Below, piece after piece: positions 25,755 to 34,520 of a stretch of 64,000 nt of DNA. The stretch comes from an uncultured Verrucomicrobia subdivision 3 bacterium (GTDB taxonomy: Bacteria > Verrucomicrobiota > Verrucomicrobiia > Limisphaerales > UBA11358), in contig CAIXUZ010000001.1 in assembly GCA_903922735.1 (NCBI GenBank), forward strand, positions 1 to 64,000, in the 5' to 3' direction. Each line of letters starts with the position of its first letter. Positions within the stretch are counted from its first letter, which is position 1. The notes beneath the pieces were generated by a model. The model was not told the DNA's origin and did no database searches. It was given only the letters and a program-made list of their open reading frames with translations. The position numbers were made by a program, and so were the translations under genes.

Positions 25755-27935
25755 ATGCCCGGCTTCTGGCGCCAATGCCGTCTCACCTTCCGCTGGTTCC
25801 GCCGGGCGGTCTGGCTGGCGGTGCTCGCCGTGCTGGCCGCGCTGCTCTGGCTCAACCGCGTCGGCTTGCCGGATTTCGTAAAAACGAGCCTTGTCGCCGA
25901 CCTCCACGCCCGCGGCGTGGCTTTGGAATTTTCCCGGATGCGCCTGCACTTCGTCCATGGCGTCGTTACCGAAAATGTCCGCCTCGGCCAGCCCCAAACC
26001 CCCGACAGCCCCGTCTTCTCGGCGCGCGAGGTGCGCTTGCGGCTGAATTATTCCGAGCTGCTCCACCGCCGCCTGCAAGTGGACGGCCTCGTGCTGCGTG
26101 ATGGAAAATTCACGCTGCCGCCCTCGCCGACGAACCGGCTGGCGCTGACCAATCTCCAGGCGGAATTGCGGTTTGGCACGAATGACACCTGGACCCTCGA
26201 CCATTTCAGCGCCCATTTTCACGGTGTACGGATTCTGTTTTCCGGCGAAGTGACGCATGCGCCGGAAGTCCGCCATTGGCAGCTGTTCTCCGCCCCCGCC
26301 GCCAGCGGTTCTGGTGCGACCGGCCCCGCCGGCGGGACCGGCGGGACCGGCGACGTGCTGCGGAATTTTTCCGACACGCTGGCCACCATCAAATTTGGCG
26401 GGCAGTCCCAGTTGACCCTGCGGCTGACCGCCGACGGAAACGATGTGCGTTCGCTGGCCTTGCGCGGCGAGCTGGTGCTGGCCGGCACGGTGGCGCGCGG
26501 CCTGGCCATTGACCGGTTGCGGACGCATTTCTTGTATTCCAATCAGGTCTGGCGCGTGCCGGATTTGAATCTGACGCAGGCGCGAACACGGCTGCGGCTG
26601 AACGGCGAGGTGGATACCACCACCCGGAATTTCCGCGGCCGGCTTGACGGTTCCTTGGATGCGGCGAGTGTGCGGCCGTTTTTGACCACGAGCAATGCGG
26701 TGCGGGGGTTTCAGCATTTAAGCTTTCACGATCCGCTGGCCTTGACGCTGGCGGCCTCGGGCAATCTGACGGATTTCCGCCAGCTCGCGGCGGGCGGGCG
26801 GCTGGGGCTGAAAGATTTTGCGATTCGCGGCCAGACGGTGGACACGCTGGCGGCGGATTTCACTTATTCCAATCTGACGGCGGAATTTTTTCATCCGCAA
26901 ATTTCGCGGGCGCAAGGGGCGCAGACTTTTGCGGCGGAAAAACTGACGCTGGACCTCGCGGGCCAGAAGTTAATTTTTGCCGGCGGCGCGGGAAATGTGG
27001 ACCCCATCGTGGTGGGGCGGGCCATCGGGCCAAAGACCGCCGTGGCGATGGAGCCGTATCAGTTTTTAGCCATCCCCACGGCACAGGTGAACGGCCTCGT
27101 GCCGCTGCGGCATGATGCGGAGGGTGAACTGGTCATTGATGACGCGGACCTGCGTTTTGATATTGTCGGCGACACGCCGTTCCGCTGGCGGAAGTTTGAG
27201 ACGCCGCGCATCCGGGGCACGATTCACTGGCTGGGGAACTACCTGGTTATCACCAACGCGGTGGCGGAGACCTACGGCGGCCAGACCCGCGGCTGGGGAA
27301 AATTTGATTTGAAAACGCCGGGCGCGGGCACGGAGTTCAGTTTTTTCATGAGCGGCACGAACACTGATTTGCACCGGATGGGACTGGCGCTGTGGTCCTC
27401 GACGAACCTGCTGGAGGGGGCGTTGTCCGGCGAAATCCTGGTGACCCGCGCGAATTCGGATGACTGGCGGACGTGGAATGGCTTGGGCGCGCTAAAGATG
27501 CGGGATGGCTTGCTGTGGAACGTGCCGATTTTCGGGCTGCTTTCGCCGTTGCTGAACAAGCTGACCCCGGGCTGGGGCAACAACCGGGCGACGGAGGCGG
27601 CGGGCCAGTTCACGATGACCAACGGCGTGATTTACACCGACTCGCTGAAAATCCACACCGCTCTGGCCCAGTTGGCGTACTATGGCACGGTGGATCTGGC
27701 GGAAAATGTGAACGCACGGGTGACGGCGCAGTTGATGCGCGCCACGCCGCTGTTCGGCTCGCTGTTCAGCACCGTCTTATGGCCGGTAAGCAAGGCATTT
27801 GAATGCAAGGTGACCGGCACGCTGGGGCAGCCCAGGCCGACGCCGGTTTATATTCCCAAACTGCTGCTGGTGCCCCTGCATCCGATTCAAAGTTTGGAGG
27901 AACTGCTGCCTTCGTCCGATAAGCCCAAGGGGTAA
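25755..27935 (+). CDS. AsmA-like periplasmic protein
   Basis: 726 residues. One N-terminal helix (AVWLAVLAVLAALLWL) is followed by a long beta-rich region with many short alternating strands; the C-terminal 150 residues (IFGLLSPLLNKLTPGWG ... TSLF region) match the AsmA/YhdP C-terminal domain. Such proteins lie under the outer membrane and are linked to lipid or envelope transport. It starts 1 bp after the DUF4340 stop, closing the exporter operon. A Gly/Ala/Thr-rich insert (GPAGGTGGTGD) is near residue 190. Confidence 0.75.
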   Translation: MPGFWRQCRLTFRWFRRAVWLAVLAVLAALLWLNRVGLPDFVKTSLVADLHARGVALEFSRMRLHFVHGVVTENVRLGQPQTPDSPVFSAREVRLRLNYSELLHRRLQVDGLVLRDGKFTLPPSPTNRLALTNLQAELRFGTNDTWTLDHFSAHFHGVRILFSGEVTHAPEVRHWQLFSAPAASGSGATGPAGGTGGTGDVLRNFSDTLATIKFGGQSQLTLRLTADGNDVRSLALRGELVLAGTVARGLAIDRLRTHFLYSNQVWRVPDLNLTQARTRLRLNGEVDTTTRNFRGRLDGSLDAASVRPFLTTSNAVRGFQHLSFHDPLALTLAASGNLTDFRQLAAGGRLGLKDFAIRGQTVDTLAADFTYSNLTAEFFHPQISRAQGAQTFAAEKLTLDLAGQKLIFAGGAGNVDPIVVGRAIGPKTAVAMEPYQFLAIPTAQVNGLVPLRHDAEGELVIDDADLRFDIVGDTPFRWRKFETPRIRGTIHWLGNYLVITNAVAETYGGQTRGWGKFDLKTPGAGTEFSFFMSGTNTDLHRMGLALWSSTNLLEGALSGEILVTRANSDDWRTWNGLGALKMRDGLLWNVPIFGLLSPLLNKLTPGWGNNRATEAAGQFTMTNGVIYTDSLKIHTALAQLAYYGTVDLAENVNARVTAQLMRATPLFGSLFSTVLWPVSKAFECKVTGTLGQPRPTPVYIPKLLLVPLHPIQSLEELLPSSDKPKG

Positions 27936-28078
27936 AACGGCCGCGCGCCGCCCTCTGCCCAATGAATAATCCCGCCCGCCTCGGCGGCTCGCGATGGAAA
28001 TCAAGGAGGGGTGAGAGAGAAACATTATCTTCCTCCAAACGGCCACCGGTTCACCTGCCCCGCTCTAAACCAGCCCGC

Positions 28079-30496
28079 TCATTTTCCGCCGGAAATTATT
28101 TTGTCGCGGGCGGCAATATATTCCTTCTCAGTCATGTTGCCGGCGGTGTAACGGTTGAGCAGCGCGTCGAGCTTTTCCTGCTGGGCGGGGCTGGCGGCCT
28201 TCGTGCCGGCGGTCACTGCGGGGGGAACATTGGTTGGCATTGCCGGTTTTCCTGCTTGTGGCGCGGAACCGAAATTCGACGGTTGATTGGTTTCATCTTC
28301 CATCTTGATATTGAAAAAGCCATCGGCCGGACCGCCGGCTTTGGCCTTCTTCAGCTCTTTTTTCCGCTGGGCGTCAATGAGCTTGCGTTCATAAGCGGCA
28401 TCCTCGGCGGCCGCGCCGGAAATGCCGGGCAGGCGCTGGGATTCTTTGATGGTGTTTTTGGCGGCGATTTCCGGCGTCGCCAGAACCGTGGGGCGGATGA
28501 GCACAATCAACTCCTGCCGGTCCTTGGAGTCGCTGCGCTTTTTGAACAGGTTGCCCAGCACGGGAATGTCCGAGAGGAACGGCACGCCGGACTGGGTGTG
28601 GGATTTGTCCGATTTGATGAACCCGCCGAGCATGACGGTGTCGCGATCGCGAACGGAAATTTCGGCGTTTAGCGTGCGTTTGATGGTGTTGGGCACCTTG
28701 CCCACGCTGGCGATGTCGGTGTAGCCGTTGAGGTCGTCAATTTGCTGCTGGATTTGCATGACCACCAGCCCGTCCGGGTTGATGAAGGGCGTCACATCCA
28801 GTTCCACGCCGACGGACAACTGCGAATAGGAAACCCCGTTGCCGCCGTAGCCGCCATAGGAATTGCCGGTGACATAGGGCACGGTGTCGCCGACGAAGAA
28901 CTGTGCCGCCTTGGCCTGCGAGGTCTGGATGCGCGGCCGCTGGATGATGCTGGCGTTGTTGTCGCTTTGTGCCGCCGTCACCGCCACATCCCAGTTCGGC
29001 CCGATGTTGGCAAAATAACTGGCGCCGCCGGGCAGCGAGTTGTTAAAGGCCGAGGAGCTGTTTGATCCCAGGCCGGAGGAGAACGTGGACAAGCCGTTGG
29101 TGCTGATCGTTTGTACAAAATTGGCGAACGTGTTTCCATTATTCATGCCGCCGCCGCCGATGACCTTGCCGTTTTGCGCGGCGTTCTGCGCGGCCGAAAT
29201 TCCGAAATCAAACGTGCTGCCGATTTTCACGTTCATGATGACCGCTTCGATCAGCACCTGCGCCAGCGGCACGTCCAGCTTGGCGATGATTTCCTTGATC
29301 GCCTCCATGTCTTTGCGGGTGGCATAGATGAGCAGCGTGCTGCTGCTCAAATTCGGAATGATTTTGGTCTGGCCAAACAAGACGATCTGATCCTGGCCAT
29401 TGCCGCCGGCACCGCCGGTGCCACCGGCGCGATTGATGATATTATTCAACCGCGATGTAAACGAGCTGCCGGTGGTCGGCGTGCCGTTGGGATTGGCCGC
29501 GCCGGTGGTGCCCATGGTGCGGGTCTGGCCGCCATAGGCGCTGCTGCCCACTCCCATGCCGCCGGCGCCCCCCACGCTCCCCACGCCGCCCATGCTGCTG
29601 ATGCCGCCGCCCATGCCGCCACCCACGGAACTGGTGCGATTGGCCAGGCCGCTGATCGGGGTGCTGCTGGCCGAACTGCCGATGCTGACCGTCGCCCCGC
29701 CGCCGCTGCCGCCAAGGCTGTTCAGGGCCGAGGCGATTTCATCCACTTTCGCATAGCGGATCGGGATGACTTCCGAGATGAATTCCGCCGGGATGCTCAC
29801 GTCCACCTGTTCGATCATCTCCAGCATCCGCTTCACGTTTTCCGCGTAGTCGCGCAGGACGAGAATGCCGTTGCCGTCAATGGACAGAATGGAATTCGGC
29901 AGCTTCGCGAAGGGCGTGATGACCGGCATCATTTCGGTGGGCTTGACGTATTTCAACTGCACGATGTGGGTGATGTAGGAGCCGAGGCTCGGCAGATTGG
30001 TCGAGCCGCTGCGGTCCACTTCGCCGCCGGCGGCGCCCGCCTCGCCGGAGGGGACGACCTTCACAAATTTGTCGCCGATGTTGACCAGGGAAATGCCGTT
30101 CAACGCCAGCACCGCCTGCAACGCCTGGATGGTCTCCGTCTTGGTCAACGGCGTCTGCGTCTCCAGCACGATTTTCGCATCCGGCAGATTCGCCCGCAGC
30201 AGGGTCCGCCCCACCAATTGCGCGTAGATTTTCAAAACCTGGTTCAAATCCACGCCCTGAAAATTAATCTGGCCGGCGGGAAGCACATCTTCCGGTTCCG
30301 CCGCCACGAGCGCCTTCGCCCCGGCCGCAGCGGTGGCGGCCGCTGCGGCAGCCCCCGGCGGCTGCCCCTGCGGCGCAGCCGTGCCCAAGCGCGGCGTTCG
30401 GCGGACGGCGGGCGGCGCGGGAAAGGCGGGCGGCGATTGCGCCCAAAGTTCGAGGCCGGTCAGGACCAGCAGCAATGCGGTGAGGATGGTTTTCAT
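28079..30496 (-). CDS. Type II/IV secretin (GspD/PilQ-like)
   Basis: 805 residues with a signal peptide (MKTILTALLLVLTGLELWAQ). N0 (INFQGVDLNQVLKIYAQLVG), N1 and N2 are recognisable, then a Gly/Ser-rich insert (about 265-350), N3 (PNLSSSTLLIYATRKDME), and the secretin core with GVELDVTPFI and VPFLSDIPVLGNLF. The last 30 residues (DALLNRYTAGNMTEKEYIAA) resemble a SHOCT motif, an odd tail for a secretin. It should form the outer-membrane channel of a type II secretion or pilus machine together with the genes upstream on the same strand, which it overlaps by ATGA. Confidence 0.92.
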   Translation of the reverse strand: MKTILTALLLVLTGLELWAQSPPAFPAPPAVRRTPRLGTAAPQGQPPGAAAAAATAAAGAKALVAAEPEDVLPAGQINFQGVDLNQVLKIYAQLVGRTLLRANLPDAKIVLETQTPLTKTETIQALQAVLALNGISLVNIGDKFVKVVPSGEAGAAGGEVDRSGSTNLPSLGSYITHIVQLKYVKPTEMMPVITPFAKLPNSILSIDGNGILVLRDYAENVKRMLEMIEQVDVSIPAEFISEVIPIRYAKVDEIASALNSLGGSGGGATVSIGSSASSTPISGLANRTSSVGGGMGGGISSMGGVGSVGGAGGMGVGSSAYGGQTRTMGTTGAANPNGTPTTGSSFTSRLNNIINRAGGTGGAGGNGQDQIVLFGQTKIIPNLSSSTLLIYATRKDMEAIKEIIAKLDVPLAQVLIEAVIMNVKIGSTFDFGISAAQNAAQNGKVIGGGGMNNGNTFANFVQTISTNGLSTFSSGLGSNSSSAFNNSLPGGASYFANIGPNWDVAVTAAQSDNNASIIQRPRIQTSQAKAAQFFVGDTVPYVTGNSYGGYGGNGVSYSQLSVGVELDVTPFINPDGLVVMQIQQQIDDLNGYTDIASVGKVPNTIKRTLNAEISVRDRDTVMLGGFIKSDKSHTQSGVPFLSDIPVLGNLFKKRSDSKDRQELIVLIRPTVLATPEIAAKNTIKESQRLPGISGAAAEDAAYERKLIDAQRKKELKKAKAGGPADGFFNIKMEDETNQPSNFGSAPQAGKPAMPTNVPPAVTAGTKAASPAQQEKLDALLNRYTAGNMTEKEYIAARDKIISGGK

Positions 30497-31080
30497 TTTG
30501 CCTTTACAGTTGAAGGTTTGGTTTTCGCGGCCGGGGCCGACACCGGATTTTTCTGGTAGCTCGCCACGAGCCGGATGTTGGCGGAAAGCCGCTGGCGCGC
30601 CGGGTCGGGCTGCAATTCCAGGTCGCGCACGCGGATCATCGAGGCACCGGAGCCCAGCTTGTAGAGAAAGTCCACCAGTTGCTCCTCGGTGGCGGTGACG
30701 TTGATGTTTTGCACCTGCTCGATGAAAAAGACGTCGTTCGTCCGCGTCAGCTGGCGCGACGTGTTCGCGATGGCCACGCCGCTCGCCGAGGATTGCGACT
30801 GGATGGTGCGCATGAAATTGACGGACTGGTCCTCCAGCGCGACGAATTCGCCCTCGCTTTCAAATTTCTTCACCTCCGCCCGCAGCGCGGGGATTTTCGC
30901 CACGGCGGCCTGATTGCGGGCGAGTTCGCTCCGGGCCTTGGTCAGGCGCGTCTGCAAATTGCCCCAGTCCTTGAAGTGCGGCCAGATGAATACCGCGTTC
31001 AGCACGATCACCAACACCACCGCCACGCCGACCACGAGTCGGCGCTCCAGCGGACGCAATTGGGCAAAATATTTTTTCAT
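30493..31080 (-). CDS. PilO/GspM-like assembly protein
   Basis: 195 residues: short cytoplasmic start, a membrane helix at about 14-33 (RLVVGVAVVLVIVLNAVFIW), a coiled-coil stretch (LTKARSELARNQAAVAKIPAL), then a ferredoxin-like periplasmic domain (VQNINVTATEEQLVDFLYKL). This is the PilO/GspM plan. It should sit in the inner-membrane alignment complex between the PilM/N-like protein and the secretin; both neighbours overlap it by 4 bp. Confidence 0.85.
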   Translation of the reverse strand: MKKYFAQLRPLERRLVVGVAVVLVIVLNAVFIWPHFKDWGNLQTRLTKARSELARNQAAVAKIPALRAEVKKFESEGEFVALEDQSVNFMRTIQSQSSASGVAIANTSRQLTRTNDVFFIEQVQNINVTATEEQLVDFLYKLGSGASMIRVRDLELQPDPARQRLSANIRLVASYQKNPVSAPAAKTKPSTVKAK

Positions 31081-32477
31081 CGCGTCTCCCCCTCCGGATG
31101 CAGCAGTTCCAGGCTGAAATTCCAGGACACCTGATTGCCTGTCTGCCGGTAGGTGAGCTGCTCGCCGCTGTTGGGGTCAAAGACCGGCAGGCCGTTCAAT
31201 TTCACCTTCCGCAGCTTGTCGTAAAAATTGATGATGTTCGGGATGGCATCGGCAGCCACTTGTCCGTTGAGCGACACCTTCCGGCCGTCCACAAAACTGG
31301 AGCGCTGCAGCGAAATGCCTGGCGGCAGCTCCTGCGCCACCAGTTGCCAGCAGTCCAGCGCCGCGTATTTCAAAAGCTGCCGTTCCTTCAGCACCTCGTA
31401 GCGCGCCTTGAGCTGCATGGCCGTCGTGTAGTCGCCATTCCCCGCGACCACCTGTTTTTCCATCCGGCCCGTCTGAAAACCGAGCACCGCCACCGCGCCG
31501 AAATAAACGGCCACCGCCACTGCATAGGCGATGCCGGTGTAGGCGAGGGCGCGCAGCCATAGCCGGTCCACGAACTGCTGGTGATAACGCGTCGTGAATT
31601 CCGCCGGCAGCAAATTCGATTTTCCCGCCGCCGCCGCGCGTTTCGCCGTGCGCGCCGCGAGTTCCGCCGCCGCCGGCGGGGCCACGACCCGCACCGGCTC
31701 GCCCAGCGCGGCGCGCAGAACATTTTCCCACTCCGTCGCATTCACCGGGTCGGCGGCCAGGTGCCATTTCGTCGTCGTCGTCAGCCAGCCTTCAAGTTCG
31801 CCCGACCACGCGATGTGCGCGAGCTGCTCCTTCAATTCCTTCGCGCGGTCGCCGGCGGCTGGCAGCGTGACCAGGCTCAGATTGCGCAACGCGCCGCCGC
31901 CCCACCACGCCACCAGCGCGGCGTTCTGGCCGCCCAGCGAAAAGGGAAACAGCCACGCCCCATCATCCTTCGCGGCGACCGTTTCCAACTGGTCCAGCAT
32001 CGGCGTTTCCAGCCGGTCGGCGAGATAGCCGTCGCTCTCCAGCCGGCCGAGAAATTCTTCCACCACGCTGCGCTCCACGATGACCACCACCACCGTCTGC
32101 AAACTTTCCACCGCGCCGTCAGCCTTGGCGGGGCTTTGATGCGTTCCCAGAACGTGCAGCGTCCAGACGATTTGTGTGACCGGCAGCGGCGAAAGCTTTT
32201 CCAGCTGCAATTCCACCATGGACTGCGTTTCTTCGAAGTTGCTGGCCGGCAATTCGACCACGCGCAGAAAAACGTTTTCCAGCGGCAGCCAGGCGACGTT
32301 CAGTTTGGGCTGCCAGAGTGAAACCCAGTTTTTGGCGACGCCTTTGGCCGGCAGCGCCTCCGTGTGCGGCACGCGCTGCTCATGGTCCAGCACAAAGCCG
32401 CCGCCCTTGGCGTCGAATTGCCAGAGGCGCTTCGCGTCGGGGGCGACGTGCAGGATGTTGCAGGAATTCCAGCGCAT
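31077..32477 (-). CDS. PilM-PilN-like (GspL-type) inner-membrane platform protein
   Basis: 466 residues. The first ~290 residues are an actin-like PilM/GspL cytoplasmic domain (VAWLPLENVFLRVVELPASN, QLEKLSPLP). After a membrane helix at about 310-335 (ALAYTGIAYAVAVAVYFGAV) comes a PilN/GspL-like periplasmic part that begins with a coiled coil and ends with FYDKLRKVKLNGLPVF. It joins the cytoplasmic GspE ATPase to the envelope complex. It is separated from gspE by a 98-bp gap containing a stutter-word repeat, the only break in the cluster. Confidence 0.8.
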   Translation of the reverse strand: MRWNSCNILHVAPDAKRLWQFDAKGGGFVLDHEQRVPHTEALPAKGVAKNWVSLWQPKLNVAWLPLENVFLRVVELPASNFEETQSMVELQLEKLSPLPVTQIVWTLHVLGTHQSPAKADGAVESLQTVVVVIVERSVVEEFLGRLESDGYLADRLETPMLDQLETVAAKDDGAWLFPFSLGGQNAALVAWWGGGALRNLSLVTLPAAGDRAKELKEQLAHIAWSGELEGWLTTTTKWHLAADPVNATEWENVLRAALGEPVRVVAPPAAAELAARTAKRAAAAGKSNLLPAEFTTRYHQQFVDRLWLRALAYTGIAYAVAVAVYFGAVAVLGFQTGRMEKQVVAGNGDYTTAMQLKARYEVLKERQLLKYAALDCWQLVAQELPPGISLQRSSFVDGRKVSLNGQVAADAIPNIINFYDKLRKVKLNGLPVFDPNSGEQLTYRQTGNQVSWNFSLELLHPEGETR

Positions 32478-32486
32478 GAATTTTTG

Positions 32487-32557
32487 GATTTACGATTGAC
32501 GATGGACAGGCGATTCCGGCCGGCGACGTGTAAATCGTAAATCGTAAATCGTAAATG
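32487..32557. repeat. Inverted stutter-word element (GTAAATC) between gspE and pilM-like genes
   Basis: The word CGTAAAT occurs four times in tandem at 32531-32556, preceded about 30 bp earlier by inverted forms (ATTTACGATT, GACGAT). The two halves can pair. The element fills most of the only intergenic gap of the secretion cluster. Confidence 0.65.
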
Positions 32558-32575
32558 TGACGGTGAAATTCATGG

Positions 32576-34327
32576 TCAGCGCGTGATAAACTGGGTCTTG
32601 TCTTCGCCGCCGGCCAGCGATTCCATATGCTCTTCCATTTGCGTGACGCGCAAAATCTCCTCAATCGTCGTGGTGCCCGCCTTCACCTTGTTCCAGCCGT
32701 CCGTGCGCAGCGTGCGCATGCCCGCCTCCATGGCGCGCTGGGCGATCGTCGTGGCCGAGGCGCGGTTCATGATGAGCGGCCGCAGCGCCTCGGTGACGAT
32801 GAGCAGTTCGTAGATGCCTTTCCGGCCTTGATAGCCTTGCTGGCGGCAGTTTTCGCAGCCCGCGCCGTGCCAGAACTTCGCTGTCTCGATGTCCGCTTCG
32901 GGAAAACCGATCTTGCGCAGGTAATCGTGATCCACCTTCTGCTCGGTCTTGCAGTGCGGACAAATCGTGCGGATGAGCCGCTGCGCCTGCACCGCTTCGA
33001 CCGAGGACGCGATGAGAAACGGCTCGATCCCCATGTCCGTCAGCCGCGTGAACGCGCTCGGCGCGTCATTTGTGTGCAGCGTGGAGAAAACCAGATGGCC
33101 CGTGAGCGACGCGCGGATGGCAATGTCCGCCGTTTCGGAATCGCGGATTTCGCCGACCATCACCACGTTCGGGTCCTGGCGCAAAATGTGGCGCAGCCCC
33201 ATCGCGAACGTCAGGCCGATCTCCGGGCGCACCGCGATCTGGTTGATGCCCTTGAGCTCGTATTCGACCGGCTCCTCGACCGTGATGATGCGCTTGTGGA
33301 CCGAGTTGATGGCCGAGAGAAAGGCGTAGAGCGAGGTGGATTTGCCGGAGCCGGTCGGGCCGGTGACGAGAAAAATCCCGTGCGGCTTGATGATGATTTC
33401 GCGGATCGCCGCTTCTTCGAGCGGTGAAAATCCGAGTTTGTCGAGCGACAGAAAAATTTTCCCGCGCGTCAGCAGGCGCAGCGAGACGCTTTCGCCATAG
33501 ACCGTCGGCACGGTGGAAACGCGGATGTCAATTTCCTCGCCCTTGATGCGGACGTTGATGCGGCCGTCCTGCGGCAGCCGCTTTTCGGAGATATTCATCC
33601 CGCTCATCACCTTGATGCGCGAGATGATGGCGGATTGAAACCGCTTCAGTGTCGGCGGCAGCGGAATCTGGTGTAAAATGCCGTCAATGCGGTTGCGGAT
33701 GCGTAGCTCGTCTTCCTGCGGCTCGAAATGGATGTCTGTGGCGCGATCCTTGAACGCCTCCCAGATGATCTGGTTCACGAACTTGATGACGCTCGCCTCC
33801 TGGTCGCCCTCGGTGATTTCCTTGTCGTAGGCCAGCTCCAGTTCCATCGGCTCGCCTTCGCCCATTTCATCGAGCGTCTCGGCGCCGACGCCGTAATATT
33901 TTTTCAGCGCCTTCTCGATTTCGCTCCGCGTCGCCAGCGCGAAACTCACCGGCATCTTCGCATCGAAGCGGATCGCGTTCATCATCGCGGCATCAAACGG
34001 GTCGCTGATGGCGATCTGCAAAACGCCGTTCTTTAATTCAATCGGCAGGACCAGATATTGGAACGCGATTTTGGTGGAAATCTTGTTGCGCGTATCGTTT
34101 TCGATGGTGAGCTTCGGCAGATCGAGATACGGCCAGCCGAGCGCCGCCGCGAGTTTCTGGACGAAGACGTCTTCCGCCACGCCGCGTTCGCGCGCCACGA
34201 ACGTGAGCAGCGGCTCGGTCGAGCCGCCGTCCACCGCCGCGCGCCACGACTTGCGCCAATCGTCGAACTGCGCCGGTGACGCTTCCGCGACCGTCGCCAC
34301 GAGATTTCTGACCGGGCTGAATGCCAT
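32576..34327 (-). CDS. Type II secretion / type IV pilus assembly ATPase (GspE/PilB)
   Basis: 583 residues. An N-terminal MshEN-like domain (PYLDLPKL ... VLPIELKNGVLQIAISDP) precedes the ATPase core: Walker A GPTGSGKSTSLY, Asp box, Walker B GEIRDSETADIA, His box. A four-Cys zinc motif is complete: CPHC and CENC (with QGYQGRKGIYELL after it). It is a cytoplasmic hexameric ATPase that powers assembly or secretion. First gene of the cluster read on the minus strand; no prepilin peptidase or platform GspF gene lies in the window. Confidence 0.94.
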   Translation of the reverse strand: MAFSPVRNLVATVAEASPAQFDDWRKSWRAAVDGGSTEPLLTFVARERGVAEDVFVQKLAAALGWPYLDLPKLTIENDTRNKISTKIAFQYLVLPIELKNGVLQIAISDPFDAAMMNAIRFDAKMPVSFALATRSEIEKALKKYYGVGAETLDEMGEGEPMELELAYDKEITEGDQEASVIKFVNQIIWEAFKDRATDIHFEPQEDELRIRNRIDGILHQIPLPPTLKRFQSAIISRIKVMSGMNISEKRLPQDGRINVRIKGEEIDIRVSTVPTVYGESVSLRLLTRGKIFLSLDKLGFSPLEEAAIREIIIKPHGIFLVTGPTGSGKSTSLYAFLSAINSVHKRIITVEEPVEYELKGINQIAVRPEIGLTFAMGLRHILRQDPNVVMVGEIRDSETADIAIRASLTGHLVFSTLHTNDAPSAFTRLTDMGIEPFLIASSVEAVQAQRLIRTICPHCKTEQKVDHDYLRKIGFPEADIETAKFWHGAGCENCRQQGYQGRKGIYELLIVTEALRPLIMNRASATTIAQRAMEAGMRTLRTDGWNKVKAGTTTIEEILRVTQMEEHMESLAGGEDKTQFITR

Positions 34328-34520
34328 TTAGGTTAAAATTGAACAATCCGAGCCGCGAAAAGTTGCAGAAAATCTGAAGTTTATCAATGTAAACCGCCGC
34401 TCGCCCCCGCCTCCGCCTCCGCCTAATGCCCAATACTCTCGCCTCCTCCGTCGATTGTCTTCCCGTCGCGACAAAAAACCGTTGCCAAACCCGCCGCCGC
34501 CGCGTCTTATTTGCCAACGC

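Noticed and set aside
24251-25855. A 534-aa minus-strand ORF, and similar long antisense ORFs (22623-23885, 29111-30559)
   Set aside because: Arg/Gly/His-rich shadow translations of high-GC genes on the other strand, with no recognisable domain.
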